Positions 1-9,160 of a DNA stretch of 12,084 nucleotides are shown one piece after another. This DNA comes from Scenedesmus sp. ARA3 (lineage: Eukaryota; Chlorophyta; Chlorophyceae; Sphaeropleales; Scenedesmaceae). The notes under the pieces are model-generated. The model made no database searches. It was not told the DNA's origin and worked only from the letters and a program-made list of their open reading frames with translations. Location: the NCBI GenBank assembly GCA_004335835.1, contig RWJK01001738.1, positions 19,360 to 31,443 of the forward strand, in the 5' to 3' direction. The translations under genes were made by a program, and so were the position numbers. Every line of letters begins with the position of its first letter. Position 1 is the stretch's first letter.

Positions 1-57
<57 letters not shown>
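1..57. repeat. (CAG)19 microsatellite at the window edge
   Basis: Nineteen perfect CAG units run from the first base, so the tract may be longer outside the window. On the sulfatase strand it reads CTG and lies downstream of the last modelled exon (222), so it is probably intronic or 3' to the gene. Confidence 0.97.
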
Positions 58-60
<3 letters not shown>

Positions 61-221
61 GCAGTTGATGGAGTGCACAAGATGCAGGCTACTTCCAAAC
101 CACACAAGCCGCAAGCTCTGGGTGCAGCCTAGCTAAGCCAGCCAGCTCACAAACCATAACTGGCCAGCAGGTGCTTGGCACACTTCCACGTTCTCAACAG
201 ACGCCAGGCGCGCCCACCCAC

Positions 222-3200
222 CTCGTTGCAAGCCGCCTCCACGTTGTTGTGGAAGCGGTACAGCCCGGTGGTGACGGGCGCGCCAACAGCGCCCAGGGGA
301 AAGCTGCGGCCCGCTCCTTGTGTGTCCCGTGCATCAGCCAGCCATTTGTAGTCCTGGTAGCGCACTCCTGCGGCGGGTGGACAGGTGCCGCCGCCGCAGC
401 AGCAGCAGCAGCAGCATTGTTACAGTTCCGTGTACCGCTGCATGGTGATCCAGCTGGGCTGCTCAACACTTGCAGGCTGGTGAGCAATTGGTGCTGCATG
501 CGTGCTGTTTTGGCCTGGGCTGCTGCATCAGCGGCACTGCAAGCTCACCAATGCAGCGCTTGAAGCCCAAGCCGCTGTTGCCGCCCTGACTATAGTCCAG
601 CAGTGGCTGCGGCTTCAACACATGCCTGCGGACGCAGCAACCACACCAGCGCCAGGTCACTGCTTGCAGCATCGTGCACAGAGCACAACAGGGTTCCAGC
701 AGGTTATTCTTTTGCACACTGCAGCAGTGCCATGGCGGTCTGGGAGCCTGCTGTACACAGCACCCTCCTGGCCATGCAGTGTACTACCTGCTGCACTGTC
801 CACGAGACCAGCAGCGCATTGCGCTGCAGTCCCCTGTGCCGCACCTGTCTGGTCCCAGCTGTGGGATGAAGTCGTCCTCAATGCACTGCGTCTGCATGGT
901 CACCAGCAGCCGCTCACGCTGGATGGTGGTTAGCGGCTGCCCGCGTATGATGTTGGCGAAGCTGATGCCGTCCCAGGGCTGGTGCGCCACATCCTGCGCA
1001 TGTGTACAGCAGTGCAGTACTACACAGCTGTGTGGCGCCAAGCAGCATGCCACGTGTTGGCAAAGCTGATGCCATCCCAGGGCTGGTGCGCCACCACCTG
1101 TTCCGAAGCATAGCCATACCAGCTGTACGACCCCGGACGGTGTGTGCACTGCGTCTTGCAGTGACTGCTACACACAAAGTGTTGATTGGACACAGACATC
1201 CGGCCTATTGGCACTGCATCAGCTCGCTGACTCAACCATATACATCCCTGCCTCAGCTCCCCATCTCAGTCGCTTGTGTCGTCTCATTGCATGCCTGCTG
1301 GGATGGACAGCTGCCTGCTGCCCAGCCCCACCTGGCCCAGCCCCGCCAGCTCCGCCAGCGTGGACACACCATGCATACACCACATGCACACATGTGATAC
1401 ATCCTGCACACGTACATGCACAAAGTCATGCATCAGGTGTTGCATGCCCCACCTGGCCCAGCCCCGCCAGCTCCGCCAGCGTGGGCAGCACGTCCACTAG
1501 GCCGGCCAGCTGGCTGCTGGTGCCGCCCTGCGGGATGCCTGGCCCGCGCACCGCCAGGAAGTTGCGGATGCCGCCCTGTGACAGCGGCACGGCAGCAGCC
1601 CAAGCACACATACATGTAGATGCACAAAGATGTCAAGCTGAGGACTGTTGGATGCCCTGGTTGTGTGGGGCACCATGCTTTGAGTAACTCAGTGCAGGCA
1701 ACGCTGTGTGGTCAGGCTGTTGATCTACTATATCCTGGTGCTGGCATGAAGACTGAGTACAAAGGGCCGCAGTTGACGCTCTACAATGTGTGATGGCTGC
1801 GGCTGTGCTGGCCTATAGTTGGATGAGCCCCGCTCACCTCCTTGACCTCGTGCTTGCTGCCAGCCATGCCTGACGGCATGCGCACCTGCAGCAGGGCAGC
1901 AGCAGATGAACAAGGTTGAGGGTGCACGCTGAGCAAGGGCGACGTTTTATATTTGAAATTAAGATGGTGGCTGGCTGAGTCACATCCATATGGGCTAAGG
2001 ATGTGACAGCATACAACCGGTTTGTGCAGCTGCCAGCAGCAGCAACTGTACCGACACTGGTGTAGCCTGTTTGGCAGCCGTACCCGGCGCTTGCGCTGCT
2101 GCCATACCTCTTTGGGCAGGTGGCCCTGCTCGCTGCCAAACAGCGCGGGCCCATTGTCACCTGACAGCATCACGTAGGTGTTGGAGGCCAGGCCTGACGC
2201 ATCAAGCCAGGCAAGCAGCCGCCCGACCTGTGTGGCAGCATAGACAAACATACCGCCTATCGTCAAGCGACCGCTCGGCCTTGCACAGCAGGCTAGTTGT
2301 GGCTGTTGCACACACCAGAAACGGCGCCTCGCCACGTCAGCAAACACAGTAGCCAATGCTGCTGCCGCTGCTGTGTTCTGCCGTGCCCGCCCCCTCCCCA
2401 CCTGGCTGTCCACGTACTCCAGCATGGCGTACAGCTGCGCGGTGCTGCTGCTGATGGGCAGCGCTGCGTACTTGTCCAGGTACTCGGGCGGCGCGGGGCG
2501 CTGGAAGCGGGGCCCCGCATGATCGGACGTCATCCAGCCACTGCTCATGACGCAGCAGCAGCAGCAGCAGCACGCAGGAGAGGTGGCATTGAGATAGGAT
2601 GGGAAACACACAGGTGTGTGGCGGACTATTTTCAAGCAGCTGGCAGCGGGCAACAGCACAGTGAGCCTCGTACGCTGATTGTGCGCTTAGCAAGGCAGCC
2701 GGGGCAGCGAGTGTTGGCGCGCATGCCTGCCATCCCTGTCGTTTTTTCCAGCCCCACCACCACTCACGCGTGCACGCTGAAGAAGGGGTGGTACATGAGG
2801 AAGGGCTGCCTGTCAGCCGCGGCGCTGCCCCATGTAGTTTAGTGCCATGCCCATCAGGTTCTCCTCCAGCCAGCCTGCAGCACAGGAACAGCACAGACAG
2901 GAACAGCGCAGACAACAAGGCAGCAGCAAGGCATCACAAGGCAGCAGCAGCAGCAGCAGGCCCAGGTCGTCTTTCAGCCACCTGGCGGGCTGCTGCTGCC
3001 AGCCCATCGATGATTACAGGCCGTGTTTCTAGACTATTCAAGCCACCTCAACGACGCTTCTACCGGCACGGCACTCGACTGTGGCTGCAGCAGTGGCAGC
3101 AGAAAGTGCGCACCTGCTGTTGGCACGTCCTGGCCGTTGACGCTGATGGTGCTGTTCTCGTACACGTAGGGCGTGGGCATGAAGGAGTCCTGGAAGCCCA

Positions 3201-5149
3201 CGTCAGACGGCATGTACCTGCAAGCGGCACAGCAGAGCAGGGAGCGACAACCAATCTAGGCCACAGGTACTAGTGATTGTGGCACAAGAGCGGCATGTTC
3301 CCGTGTGTAAACCCAGCGCCTCGCAGCTGTGCCTTGTGTTGCTGCGCTGCCAGGCCGCTGTCAGTACGTCGCAGCATCTCAAACAGGGCAGCTGTGCTGG
3401 GCTTGGGCTATGGTGCTGAACCCATGCTAGACAGGTGCTGCTGCTGCTGCTGTTGGTTAGTTAGGGCTGCCGGCTGTTGACAACTGACAGGCTGCCAGGA
3501 CAAGTACAGCTGCCCCCTCGCACCCAGCCGTCATGCCGTTGTGCCACTGCAAGAAGAAGGAGCATGCAGCAGCAGAACAGCACCACCATATGAATCATTG
3601 CACCATGGCCCGCAGCTTCATACCCAACAGCTCAATTGCTGCCTTCTAAGCTGTGTGAGTTGCATGCCTTGTCCCTGTAGATGTGACTGCAGCGACGCTC
3701 CTGTGTGCAGGTGGGCTCACCTTGCCCAGCTGAACTGTCTTGTAGCCTGCTGCAGAGAACACTCGGCCCATGGTCGCCTCATTGGTGTTCATGAAGTCCC
3801 AGCCACCTGGCAGGACAAAAGAAGCAAAATGGTGGGCAGGTACTGCTACAGCATGGCTTGCATCTCTGGCCGGCTACCCATGGCCTGGACACCTTTCCTG
3901 CAAGTCAGCCTAATGCCACTGCGGCGCCGCGTGCTTGCAGGAACACCAGGCTGGTATGCAGCGCATTCGTTCAGTCATCCCTCATCACTGCAGGCACTGC
4001 TCAACAGCAGCCAGGGGCTCACTGTTGATGTAGAAGCTGCCGGTGCGCGGGTAGAACCTCACTGTCAGCAGCTCCGCCCTGCTGGTGCTGCGCATGGGCG
4101 TGGTGTAGAAACTGGTGAGCTCCAGGCCCTGCCGCACCAGCCTGTCCATGTTGGGCGTGCGCAGCCAGGCATGCATGCCGCCAGTGGGGTGGTGCAGGGC
4201 CAGGTCATCATACCTGCAGCAGCATGTGCACAGCGTTGATCATACCTGCAGCAGCATGTGCACAACTGGCGCACAGCTACAGAACTATGTTACGAAGCAA
4301 GGCATGCAGCCAAAAGGCAAGCAGGACAGCTGCACAGCAGCGGTGTTGTTTCCTGCAAGCATGCAGCGTAGCAGCTTGAGCTGCAGCTGCTGTCACAGCT
4401 TGGTACTGGCCGTAGCATGGGGAAACAGAGGCGAGATCAACCTCAACTGCTGTCCCTGACGCTGCTGCGCAGCAAGCTGGCAGCCTTACCCCATGTCATC
4501 TACCAGCAGGTAGATGAAGTTGGGCTGCTTGCTGCTGGCAGGGTGCAGCGGCGGCAGCTGCGCGCGCTGCGGAGGCGCAAAGCCTGCAGCTCAAGCACGC
4601 CACACAACAGCATGCACAAAATGGAAGCAGCGGCAGCATCAGCAGCGGCAGCAGTTGCAGCAGCAGCAGCAGCAGCAGCAGCAGCGGCAACCATAGTAGC
4701 GGCAGTGCGGTCTTTGTCAGCTGCTGACGATGCCACTAGCAGCAGGCAGCGGGTGAAGCATATCTGTTGCAACAGCAGCCAACGCTAGTGCATGCGCCAC
4801 GCAGGAGTCTGTGCATCCCCATGTGGCACAGTTGGCAGCTGCTGCCCAAGCAAAACCAAACCGATGTTGATTCGGAGAGCAAACACTTCAAAGTATCAGA
4901 AGGACGTGGCGGGAATGCAGCGTCACGTACAACACCCACGGCAGTGCCAAGCTGCTGCGTCTAGACACATCATCTGCCCTCTAGGTCGACACCTGGTGCT
5001 CACCTTGGCACTGCTGCTTGTGTAGCAGTTCATCTGCCACCTTTGCAGAGCCACTCAACAGCTTGCTTATGGGTATGGTCTGCTCCTGCAGCTGAGGCAG
5101 CGCGTTCAGCTGCACGCTTGCTGCTGCATGGCTGCCGCTGCTGCTGTTG
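222..5149 (-). CDS. Type I sulfatase (arylsulfatase-like), multi-exon, formylglycine Cys replaced by Arg, one frameshift; both ends incomplete
   Basis: Sulfatases hydrolyse sulfate esters in secretory, lysosomal or periplasmic compartments. Exons on the minus strand in gene order: 5149-5004, 4583-4490, 4213-4023, 3806-3721, 3546-3524, 3217-3114, 2874-2768, 2540-2402, 2227-2108, 1885-1838, 1575-1453, 993-845, 625-549, 367-222, about 517 residues. All junctions are GT-AG and in phase except within 2874-2768, which has one extra base. Motifs in order: NFIYLLVDDMG (metal Asp pair); TPNMDRLVRQG; RSTSRAELLTVR where the family has C-x-P-S-R; NTNEATMGRVFSAAGYKT; GKWHNG; MYHPFFSVHA; LSGDNGPA; GSKHEVKEGGIR; VDVLPTLAELAGL; HQPWDGISFANII; QPLLDYSQGGNSGLGF; VRYQDYKWLADA. 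Every expected ligand except the nucleophile is present. A possible extra 5' exon ends at 5210 (frame ALLSLDASQNGV, phase fits), but I found no start codon or signal peptide. The 3' donor after 222 suggests more exons beyond the left edge; reading through instead gives a stop at 147. The family call is firm; activity is doubtful. Confidence 0.88.
952..1094. repeat. 39-bp near-identical repeat of a sulfatase exon start
   Basis: 952-990 (exon 993-845, reading AHQPWDGISFAN) and 1056-1094 (upstream intron) match at 37 of 39 bases, offset 104. Both differences are synonymous third positions (GAC/GAT and TTC/TTT). Each copy is preceded, in gene direction, by an AG acceptor. Confidence 0.9.
1325..1484. 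repeat. 39-bp exact repeat of a sulfatase exon end plus donor
   Basis: 1325-1363 and 1446-1484 are identical over 39 bases, offset 121. The copy at 1446-1484 contains the true end of exon 1575-1453 (TLAELAGLGQ) and its GTGGGG donor. The copy at 1325-1363 lies in the following intron and keeps the exon end and the donor. Confidence 0.92.
2828..2831 (-). other. One-base frameshift inside sulfatase exon 2874-2768 (run of four G)
   Basis: Read in phase from the upstream exon, the exon gives WLEENLMGMALNYMG and then hits TGA at about 2815. The second half, RQPFLMYHPFFSVHA, is open one frame over, and its phase matches the next exon at 2540. The segment between the acceptor and the second half contains no GT, so a canonical small intron cannot explain the shift. 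One G too many in the four-G run at 2831-2828 would account for it. It is either a true inactivating mutation or a sequencing or assembly error. Confidence 0.7.
3524..3546 (-). other. 23-nt micro-exon of the sulfatase gene
   Basis: Gene-order neighbours are the exon ending GLGK-type at 3721 (phase 0) and the exon starting at 3217. The 23-base exon encodes WHNGMTAG with the last codon split as GG/G. It is bounded by a TTGCAG acceptor and a GTGCGAG donor. It completes the GKWH motif, whose Lys and His are substrate or sulfate ligands in the family. Without it the motif is lost and the frame shifts. Confidence 0.72.
4081..4092 (-). other. Degenerate sulfatase signature: Arg at the formylglycine position
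   Basis: In the exon 4213-4023 the family motif C-x-P-S-R reads R-S-T-S-R. The codon at 4092-4090 (minus strand) is CGC, one transition from TGC. The Pro position is ACC (Thr), and the following LLTGR reads LLTVR. In known sulfatases this Cys (Ser in some bacterial enzymes) is oxidised to formylglycine, the catalytic nucleophile; Arg cannot be converted. The flanking FYTTP and FYPRTG anchor the alignment without gaps in the signature itself. Confidence 0.8.
4207..4264. repeat. Direct repeat of 26 bp duplicating a splice acceptor and exon start
   Basis: 4207-4232 and 4239-4264 are identical over 26 bases with a 6-base spacer. Each contains CTGCAG|GTATGAT read on the minus strand, so the sulfatase exon has two identical acceptors 32 bases apart. 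Only the one at 4213 keeps the frame with the upstream exon. Confidence 0.9.
4658..4684. repeat. (CAG)9 microsatellite in a sulfatase intron
   Basis: Nine perfect CAG units lie in the 420-base intron between exons 5004 and 4583 of the sulfatase gene. They give long Ala, Gln, Leu or Cys runs in all frames, none of which belongs to the modelled protein. Confidence 0.9.
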
Positions 5150-5289
5150 CTGTTTCCTTGCACAGCATAGTCTATTGCAGGCAGCATGCAAAGCACACAG
5201 TGTCGGTACCTGTTGACCCCATTCTGAGATGCATCCAAGGACAGCAGTGCTGTTCTCGCTGCATTGCAGTGTGATACTGCTGTGGGACT

Positions 5290-6420
5290 GGCAGAGTCCA
5301 GTGCAGCCTGGCAGCAGCTGCAACCCCTTGGCCACTGTCAGCCACTGTCAGGCTGCAGGATGTAAGCATCACAACGCTTCGGGCGACTCCCATATGACTA
5401 CTGGTATCAAAGCGAGGACGCAGGCGCTTGCGGCAGCTGGAACGACAGACTGTCGAAGGTTTCTCTTGAGATGTGCCGTCCCAGCCCTTGGGCTGCTCAC
5501 AGACAACCCAAAGAGCTTTCTTATGCGTGCTAACGTCATATAATCCAGTTGATTGCGTGTGTACAGCTGGCAGCTGCTGCAGTACAGTGCAGTACGTTGG
5601 TAGTGAGAGCGGGCACTCGAACGCACATGGAACTTGAAATCAGCACAAAAGAGTCCAACTTTGCCTGGCTGATGCTTATCACAACAAAAACGTGAAGCCT
5701 CATCTGACAGCAAACATGAGTTACAAGAGCCTCGTGGTCCTCTGCACTTTGACACCTTTTTGGCGGGTAGCACGGTTGTGCTGCTACATCCCTTGAAACA
5801 CAAATTTAAAGGCTGCAACAATCTGATACACGAAGCAGATTTGCAAATATAAGCAACAGTATTAGGCACATTCACTGCCAGTCGCATGGCAGGCCAGGCC
5901 TGGCCTGGCCACTAATGTCGCAAGTGACACCTGCAGGCATGCAAGTACTGCACTGATTGCAAGGTGCCACACACCCCTGCTGCTCAGCAGCACTGCAAAA
6001 CACGACAGGCACCATGTACAACTAGTCGTACACACAGAATACTAAGCACGCAGTTGCATAGGCTGCAACCCATCTTAACAGCACTGATACTTGTCAAACT
6101 GAAGTTGATCACACCACGCCAAGCAGGCTGATTAGTTATAACACCGCCCCAGGTTGTTCAGCTACTACGCCCAGTTCAACTGAGTTGTCATCTCTGCATC
6201 ACTCAAAACATCAAAAGATCACAGGGGCAAAATGGCTTGCCAGCCAGCACTGAACAAGCTGCACATGCGTGCACTCAGAGTCCCACCATGTCAAACCAAG
6301 TCACACCAAGTCAACACAGAGCACGATCCTTACCAGGATCCAGGCCTGGCATTGCTGTTGAGAAATGTACCAGTCCTGAAGCATCACCAACTGCTGTTCT
6401 CTCGCCCGCTTAAAACTGCA
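5290..6420. other. Intergenic region, less repetitive, no supported gene
   Basis: This stretch lies between the 5' side of the sulfatase gene and the 3' end of the unknown gene. It is visibly poorer in CAG/CTG repeats than its flanks. The longest open frames, minus 5887-5369 (172 codons) and plus 6232-6471 (79 codons), show no family resemblance or helix or TPR-like periodicity. It probably holds the sulfatase promoter and first exon, which I cannot place. It contains a 10-base tandem repeat near 5332-5351 and an 18-base palindrome at 5890-5907. Confidence 0.45.
5890..5907. repeat. 18-bp perfect palindrome
   Basis: The sequence CAGGCCAGGCCTGGCCTG equals its own reverse complement. It lies in the intergenic stretch between the sulfatase gene and the unknown gene. 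It could be a dimeric factor site or a chance product of GGCC-rich sequence; there is no loop, so it is not a terminator-like hairpin. Confidence 0.6.
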
Positions 6421-6422
6421 AG

Positions 6423-6557
6423 CCTGACCAGTTGGCCGACTCCGCTTCTGCCGCCTTTCTCACGCAAATGAAGCGCTGTAGCAAGGCAAGCGAGAAGTTG
6501 AATGCCACCAATCAGCGGCTGCAGGACAGTGTGCCGCCACTCAACCGCTGTGCCTGA
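6423..6557 (+). CDS. Possible terminal exon of an unidentified plus-strand gene
   Basis: After a GCAAG acceptor-like site there are 44 codons to a TGA at 6555-6557. The reading is polar and helix-like (FLTQMKRCSKASEKLN, then ATNQRLQDSVPPL), unlike the Leu/Cys/Ala runs of non-coding frames here. It would end 64 bases from the stop of the minus-strand unknown gene, a normal tail-to-tail arrangement. No upstream exon with a good donor could be found between 5300 and 6420, and I recognise no family, so this is a weak call. Confidence 0.28.
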   Translation, partial: PDQLADSASAAFLTQMKRCSKASEKLNATNQRLQDSVPPLNRCA

Positions 6558-6621
6558 TTAACAGCCTGCAGCAGTGCTGCAAAACCACAGGCTCATCTAT
6601 TACCACGCACCTATGCAGCTG

Positions 6622-6629
6622 CTAGAACA

Positions 6630-6666
<37 letters not shown>

Positions 6667-7057
6667 TTGCTGCAGCTGGGCCGCAGTAAACGGCGCAGGC
6701 GGCAGCTTGCCGGCAGCCTTCCGCACGCCATGCCGTGCTGGCGCAGCGATGGGGCTTGCGGAGCGGGGCGGGGTGCAGCCGCCACCCTTGTCACACACGC
6801 GATGCGAGCCCAGGGGCACAGCCTGCACCTGCTGCTGGCCACTGAGCCGGCCAGATGGGGAGGCAGGCTGCTGCTGCTGCTGTTGCTGCAGGGCATGGCT
6901 GCAGCTGCCGCTAGCACTGAAGGACCGCAGGGGTGTCAGGCTGGGGTCATCCAGTACACACATGCTCAGGTTGGTTGGCTCGGAAAAGCAGCCAGCAAGG
7001 CTCCTGGGAGTGATGCCTCCCTGCTGCTGCTGCCGCTGCAGCACCGGTGTGTGCAGG

Positions 7058-7094
<37 letters not shown>

Positions 7095-9160
7095 GCTGCT
7101 GCTTGTCAGGCCAGCTGCAGCCGTCAGGCAAGCGTGGACTGGTGACACCGTCCTGCGGCTGTTCTATGCTGACAGCCACAACAGCATCTGCCGACCCGTT
7201 CGCACCTGCACCAGCATCTGCAGCAGCATACGCAGCGTGTTGCATCAGCTGCAGCACGCCAGGCGATGCAGCACTGCCTGCAGCAGGCCAGCTGCTGCGC
7301 TGCTGCGGAGCGTCCCTGCTGCTGCTGACTGCACTCGTGCTGCGCCACAACTGCGTGCTGCTGCTGCTGCAGCCGCCGTTCAGCGCAGCAGCTGATGTGG
7401 CTGGCGGCTGCAGGGGTGCAAAGGCGAAGCCGTCACGGCTTGCGCTCCTGCTGCTGCGCGCGCTGCCTGCGCTGCTGTCTGCTAGCGTCTGGAACAGCTG
7501 GCGTGACTGCTGTATGCGCCCACAAGCACCTGCAGCACGCATAGCAACACAAATAGTCAAAAGCGTGAGCACAAGCAGCACACTGTTCAGCGGCATAGTT
7601 TATTGTGCAGTATGCTTGCACCAAGTGACTCGGCGCACTTGTCACGCGCGCAGCGGGACAACTGGGATGAGAGCGCGCGCACAAGCAGCTCAATGGGTTA
7701 GCGGCGTGATATGTTGTGCAGTATGCTTGCACCAACAGACTCAGCAGGCTCGTCACATTGCATTAGCCTGCCGCCTGTATCTGCAAACGGGCCAAGGCAG
7801 CATGCAGCCCGCTCTGACTGCTGGCAGCTGCACTGCCTCTGCATAGCCAGCCAGCGCCTCACCTGGCGAGATGACCTGGCCAGGCCCACCACTCCTGCGC
7901 CCGGGGGACACAGCACCATCAGCAGCAGAGCGACGAGTGCCTGCTGCGGTGCTGTCCAATGTTGCTGCTGCTGCTCCTGCCGCAGCAGCGCTGCCCCACG
8001 ACGTACTGCGCAGCAGCACAAATTCCTGCCCGCTGCTGGCGCTGTGATGCTGCAGGAAGCACATGATGGCTGCCTTCAGCTCGCTGCTGCACAGCACATG
8101 CACCTCCTCCTCAGCAGCAGCGCTGCGCCGCACAACACTGCTGCTGCTGCTGCCGCGCTCGCCCTTGCGCGGCGAACGCATGGGGCTGCGGCTGCTGCTG
8201 CTGCGCAGCTGCTGCTGCGCTGCCAGCGGCCACTCCTGCTGCTGCTGCCTGCTGCGTGGCGTGCCTGGCAGGCGTGGTGAGGTTGCTGGGCTGACCAGGC
8301 TGAACTCAGGCAGGATGAAGTGGGGCTGCCGGCTGGGCAGAGACAGCTGCAGGCAGCTGTGGCTGCGCAGCCTGCAGGATGGCAGCATAGCCATGGACAG
8401 GAGAGCAAAGATATGAGTTGAGGCCGCATGCAGAGCAGCAGTTTGCTGGTGTGTTATTGTGTGTGCATGCAGGCGACGAGCAAGAGAAAGCAAGGCTACT
8501 GCACAACCCCGACCGCCACACCATGTGCTCACATCGCCAAAGATAATACCATTCCTAATGATAGCAGGCACACGGCAGGCAAGCACATGCTGCTGCGCCA
8601 GCCGCGTGCAGCCATGTGAGTCAACAACACCGGCATGACACAATGTTGACTCCCTCCTGCAAGCCTGCCAGGTCCCGTCTGCAGTCACCCAGGCCCCACC
8701 CGCACCTGATAGCTCCAAACAGCAGTGTCAGGCAGCTGTTCAGCCTCGCTGAGCACTTGGTGGCATCATCCAAGTCATCATTTGTGCTGATGCGCAGCTG
8801 CAAGGACAGCAGGCCACACAGCAGCTGACCTATGGGGGCCAGCAGCTTCAGCCGCAGCCAGCGCAGCGCTTTTGCAATGCTGGCTAGCACTAGATGCTGC
8901 TGGTTGTCCTGCAGCCACAGCCTCACGCAGCTGCTGGCTCTCAGCAGGAAGCGTAGGTACAGCTGCAGGGAGTCTTGGCCATGCTGAAGCAGGAACAGGG
9001 CAAGCTCCTGGCCGTAGTGCTGGTAGCGAGCAAGTACGGTAGGTGAGTGTGAGGACTGTTTCGAGGTAACAATTACAGTTGTCTGCTGCTGTTGCTGTTC
9101 CTGCTGCGGACCAGCGATGTCAGCAGTAGGAGAGGTAGGTGTGCCCATGGTGGTGGGCAT
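6622..9160 (-). CDS. Unrecognised 623-residue protein, three exons, poly-Gln C-terminus
   Basis: Start ATG at 9160; exons 9160-8706, 8371-7863 and 7529-6622, with introns GTGCGG..CCTGCAG and GTGAGG..CTGCAG. Phases (2, then 1) agree and the total is 624 codons including TAG. Residues 1-40 are Thr/Ser/Gln-rich. About 45-150 is predicted helical, with segments such as YQHYGQELALFLLQHGQDS and IAKALRWLRLKLLAPIGQLL that are hydrophobic or amphipathic and might be membrane-associated. About 152-325 contains LPSRQPHFILPEFSLVSP, an Arg/Ser-rich stretch and EVHVLCSSELKAAIMCFLQ, then a Ser/Ala-rich part. The last exon begins ACGRIQQSRQLFQTLADS and is mostly Ser/Ala/Gln low complexity, with Gln runs from (CAG)11 at 7092-7060 and (CAG)10 at 6660-6631. 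I recognise no family. The exon structure is well supported by phase and continuity; the last exon could hide another intron. Confidence 0.68.
6631..6660. repeat. (CTG)10 tract, coding for Gln10 on the minus strand
   Basis: Ten CTG units, read as CAG on the minus strand, give ten Gln followed by Leu-Phe-stop at the C-terminus of the unknown protein. Confidence 0.85.
7060..7092. repeat. (CTG)11 tract, coding for Gln11 on the minus strand
   Basis: Eleven CTG units lie within the last exon of the minus-strand unknown gene and are read in frame as Gln. Shorter Gln runs flank it in the same exon. Confidence 0.85.
7562..7756. repeat. Diverged tandem duplication inside an intron of the unknown gene
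   Basis: About 83 bases from 7562 recur from 7672 (offset 110-111). They share TTGTGCAGTATGCTTGCACC exactly, plus GCACAAGCAGC, AGCGGC and GTCAC. Both copies lie in the intron 7862-7530 and show no coding signal. Confidence 0.75.

Noticed and set aside
1..57. CRISPR-like or telomere-like array
   Set aside because: It is a pure CAG microsatellite with no spacers and no telomeric unit.
147..221. Read-through of the last sulfatase exon to a stop at 147
   Set aside because: A good GTGGGTGGG donor lies at 221 and the tail reads RAWRLLRTWKC without family likeness. Kept only as an alternative end.
3297..3440. Open stretch on the minus strand inside a sulfatase intron (reads ALFEMLRRTDSGLAAQQ)
   Set aside because: The flanking exons 3546-3524 and 3217-3114 join in phase and match the family spacing without it; an alternative exon is possible but unsupported.
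4500..4772. Minus-strand frame from 4772 as the sulfatase signal peptide (MQQICFTRCLLLVASS)
   Set aside because: It looks signal-like, but no donor gives the phase needed for exon 4583, while exon 5149-5004 fits exactly and would leave this inside an intron.
5369..5887. 172-codon open frame on the minus strand
   Set aside because: The composition is featureless, there is no family resemblance, and it sits in the intergenic stretch. It might overlap the unseen first exon of the sulfatase gene, but nothing supports it as a protein.
6707..8280. Long plus-strand open frames rich in Cys, Leu and Ala
   Set aside because: They are antisense shadows of the minus-strand unknown gene, created by CTG runs read as Leu, Cys or Ala.
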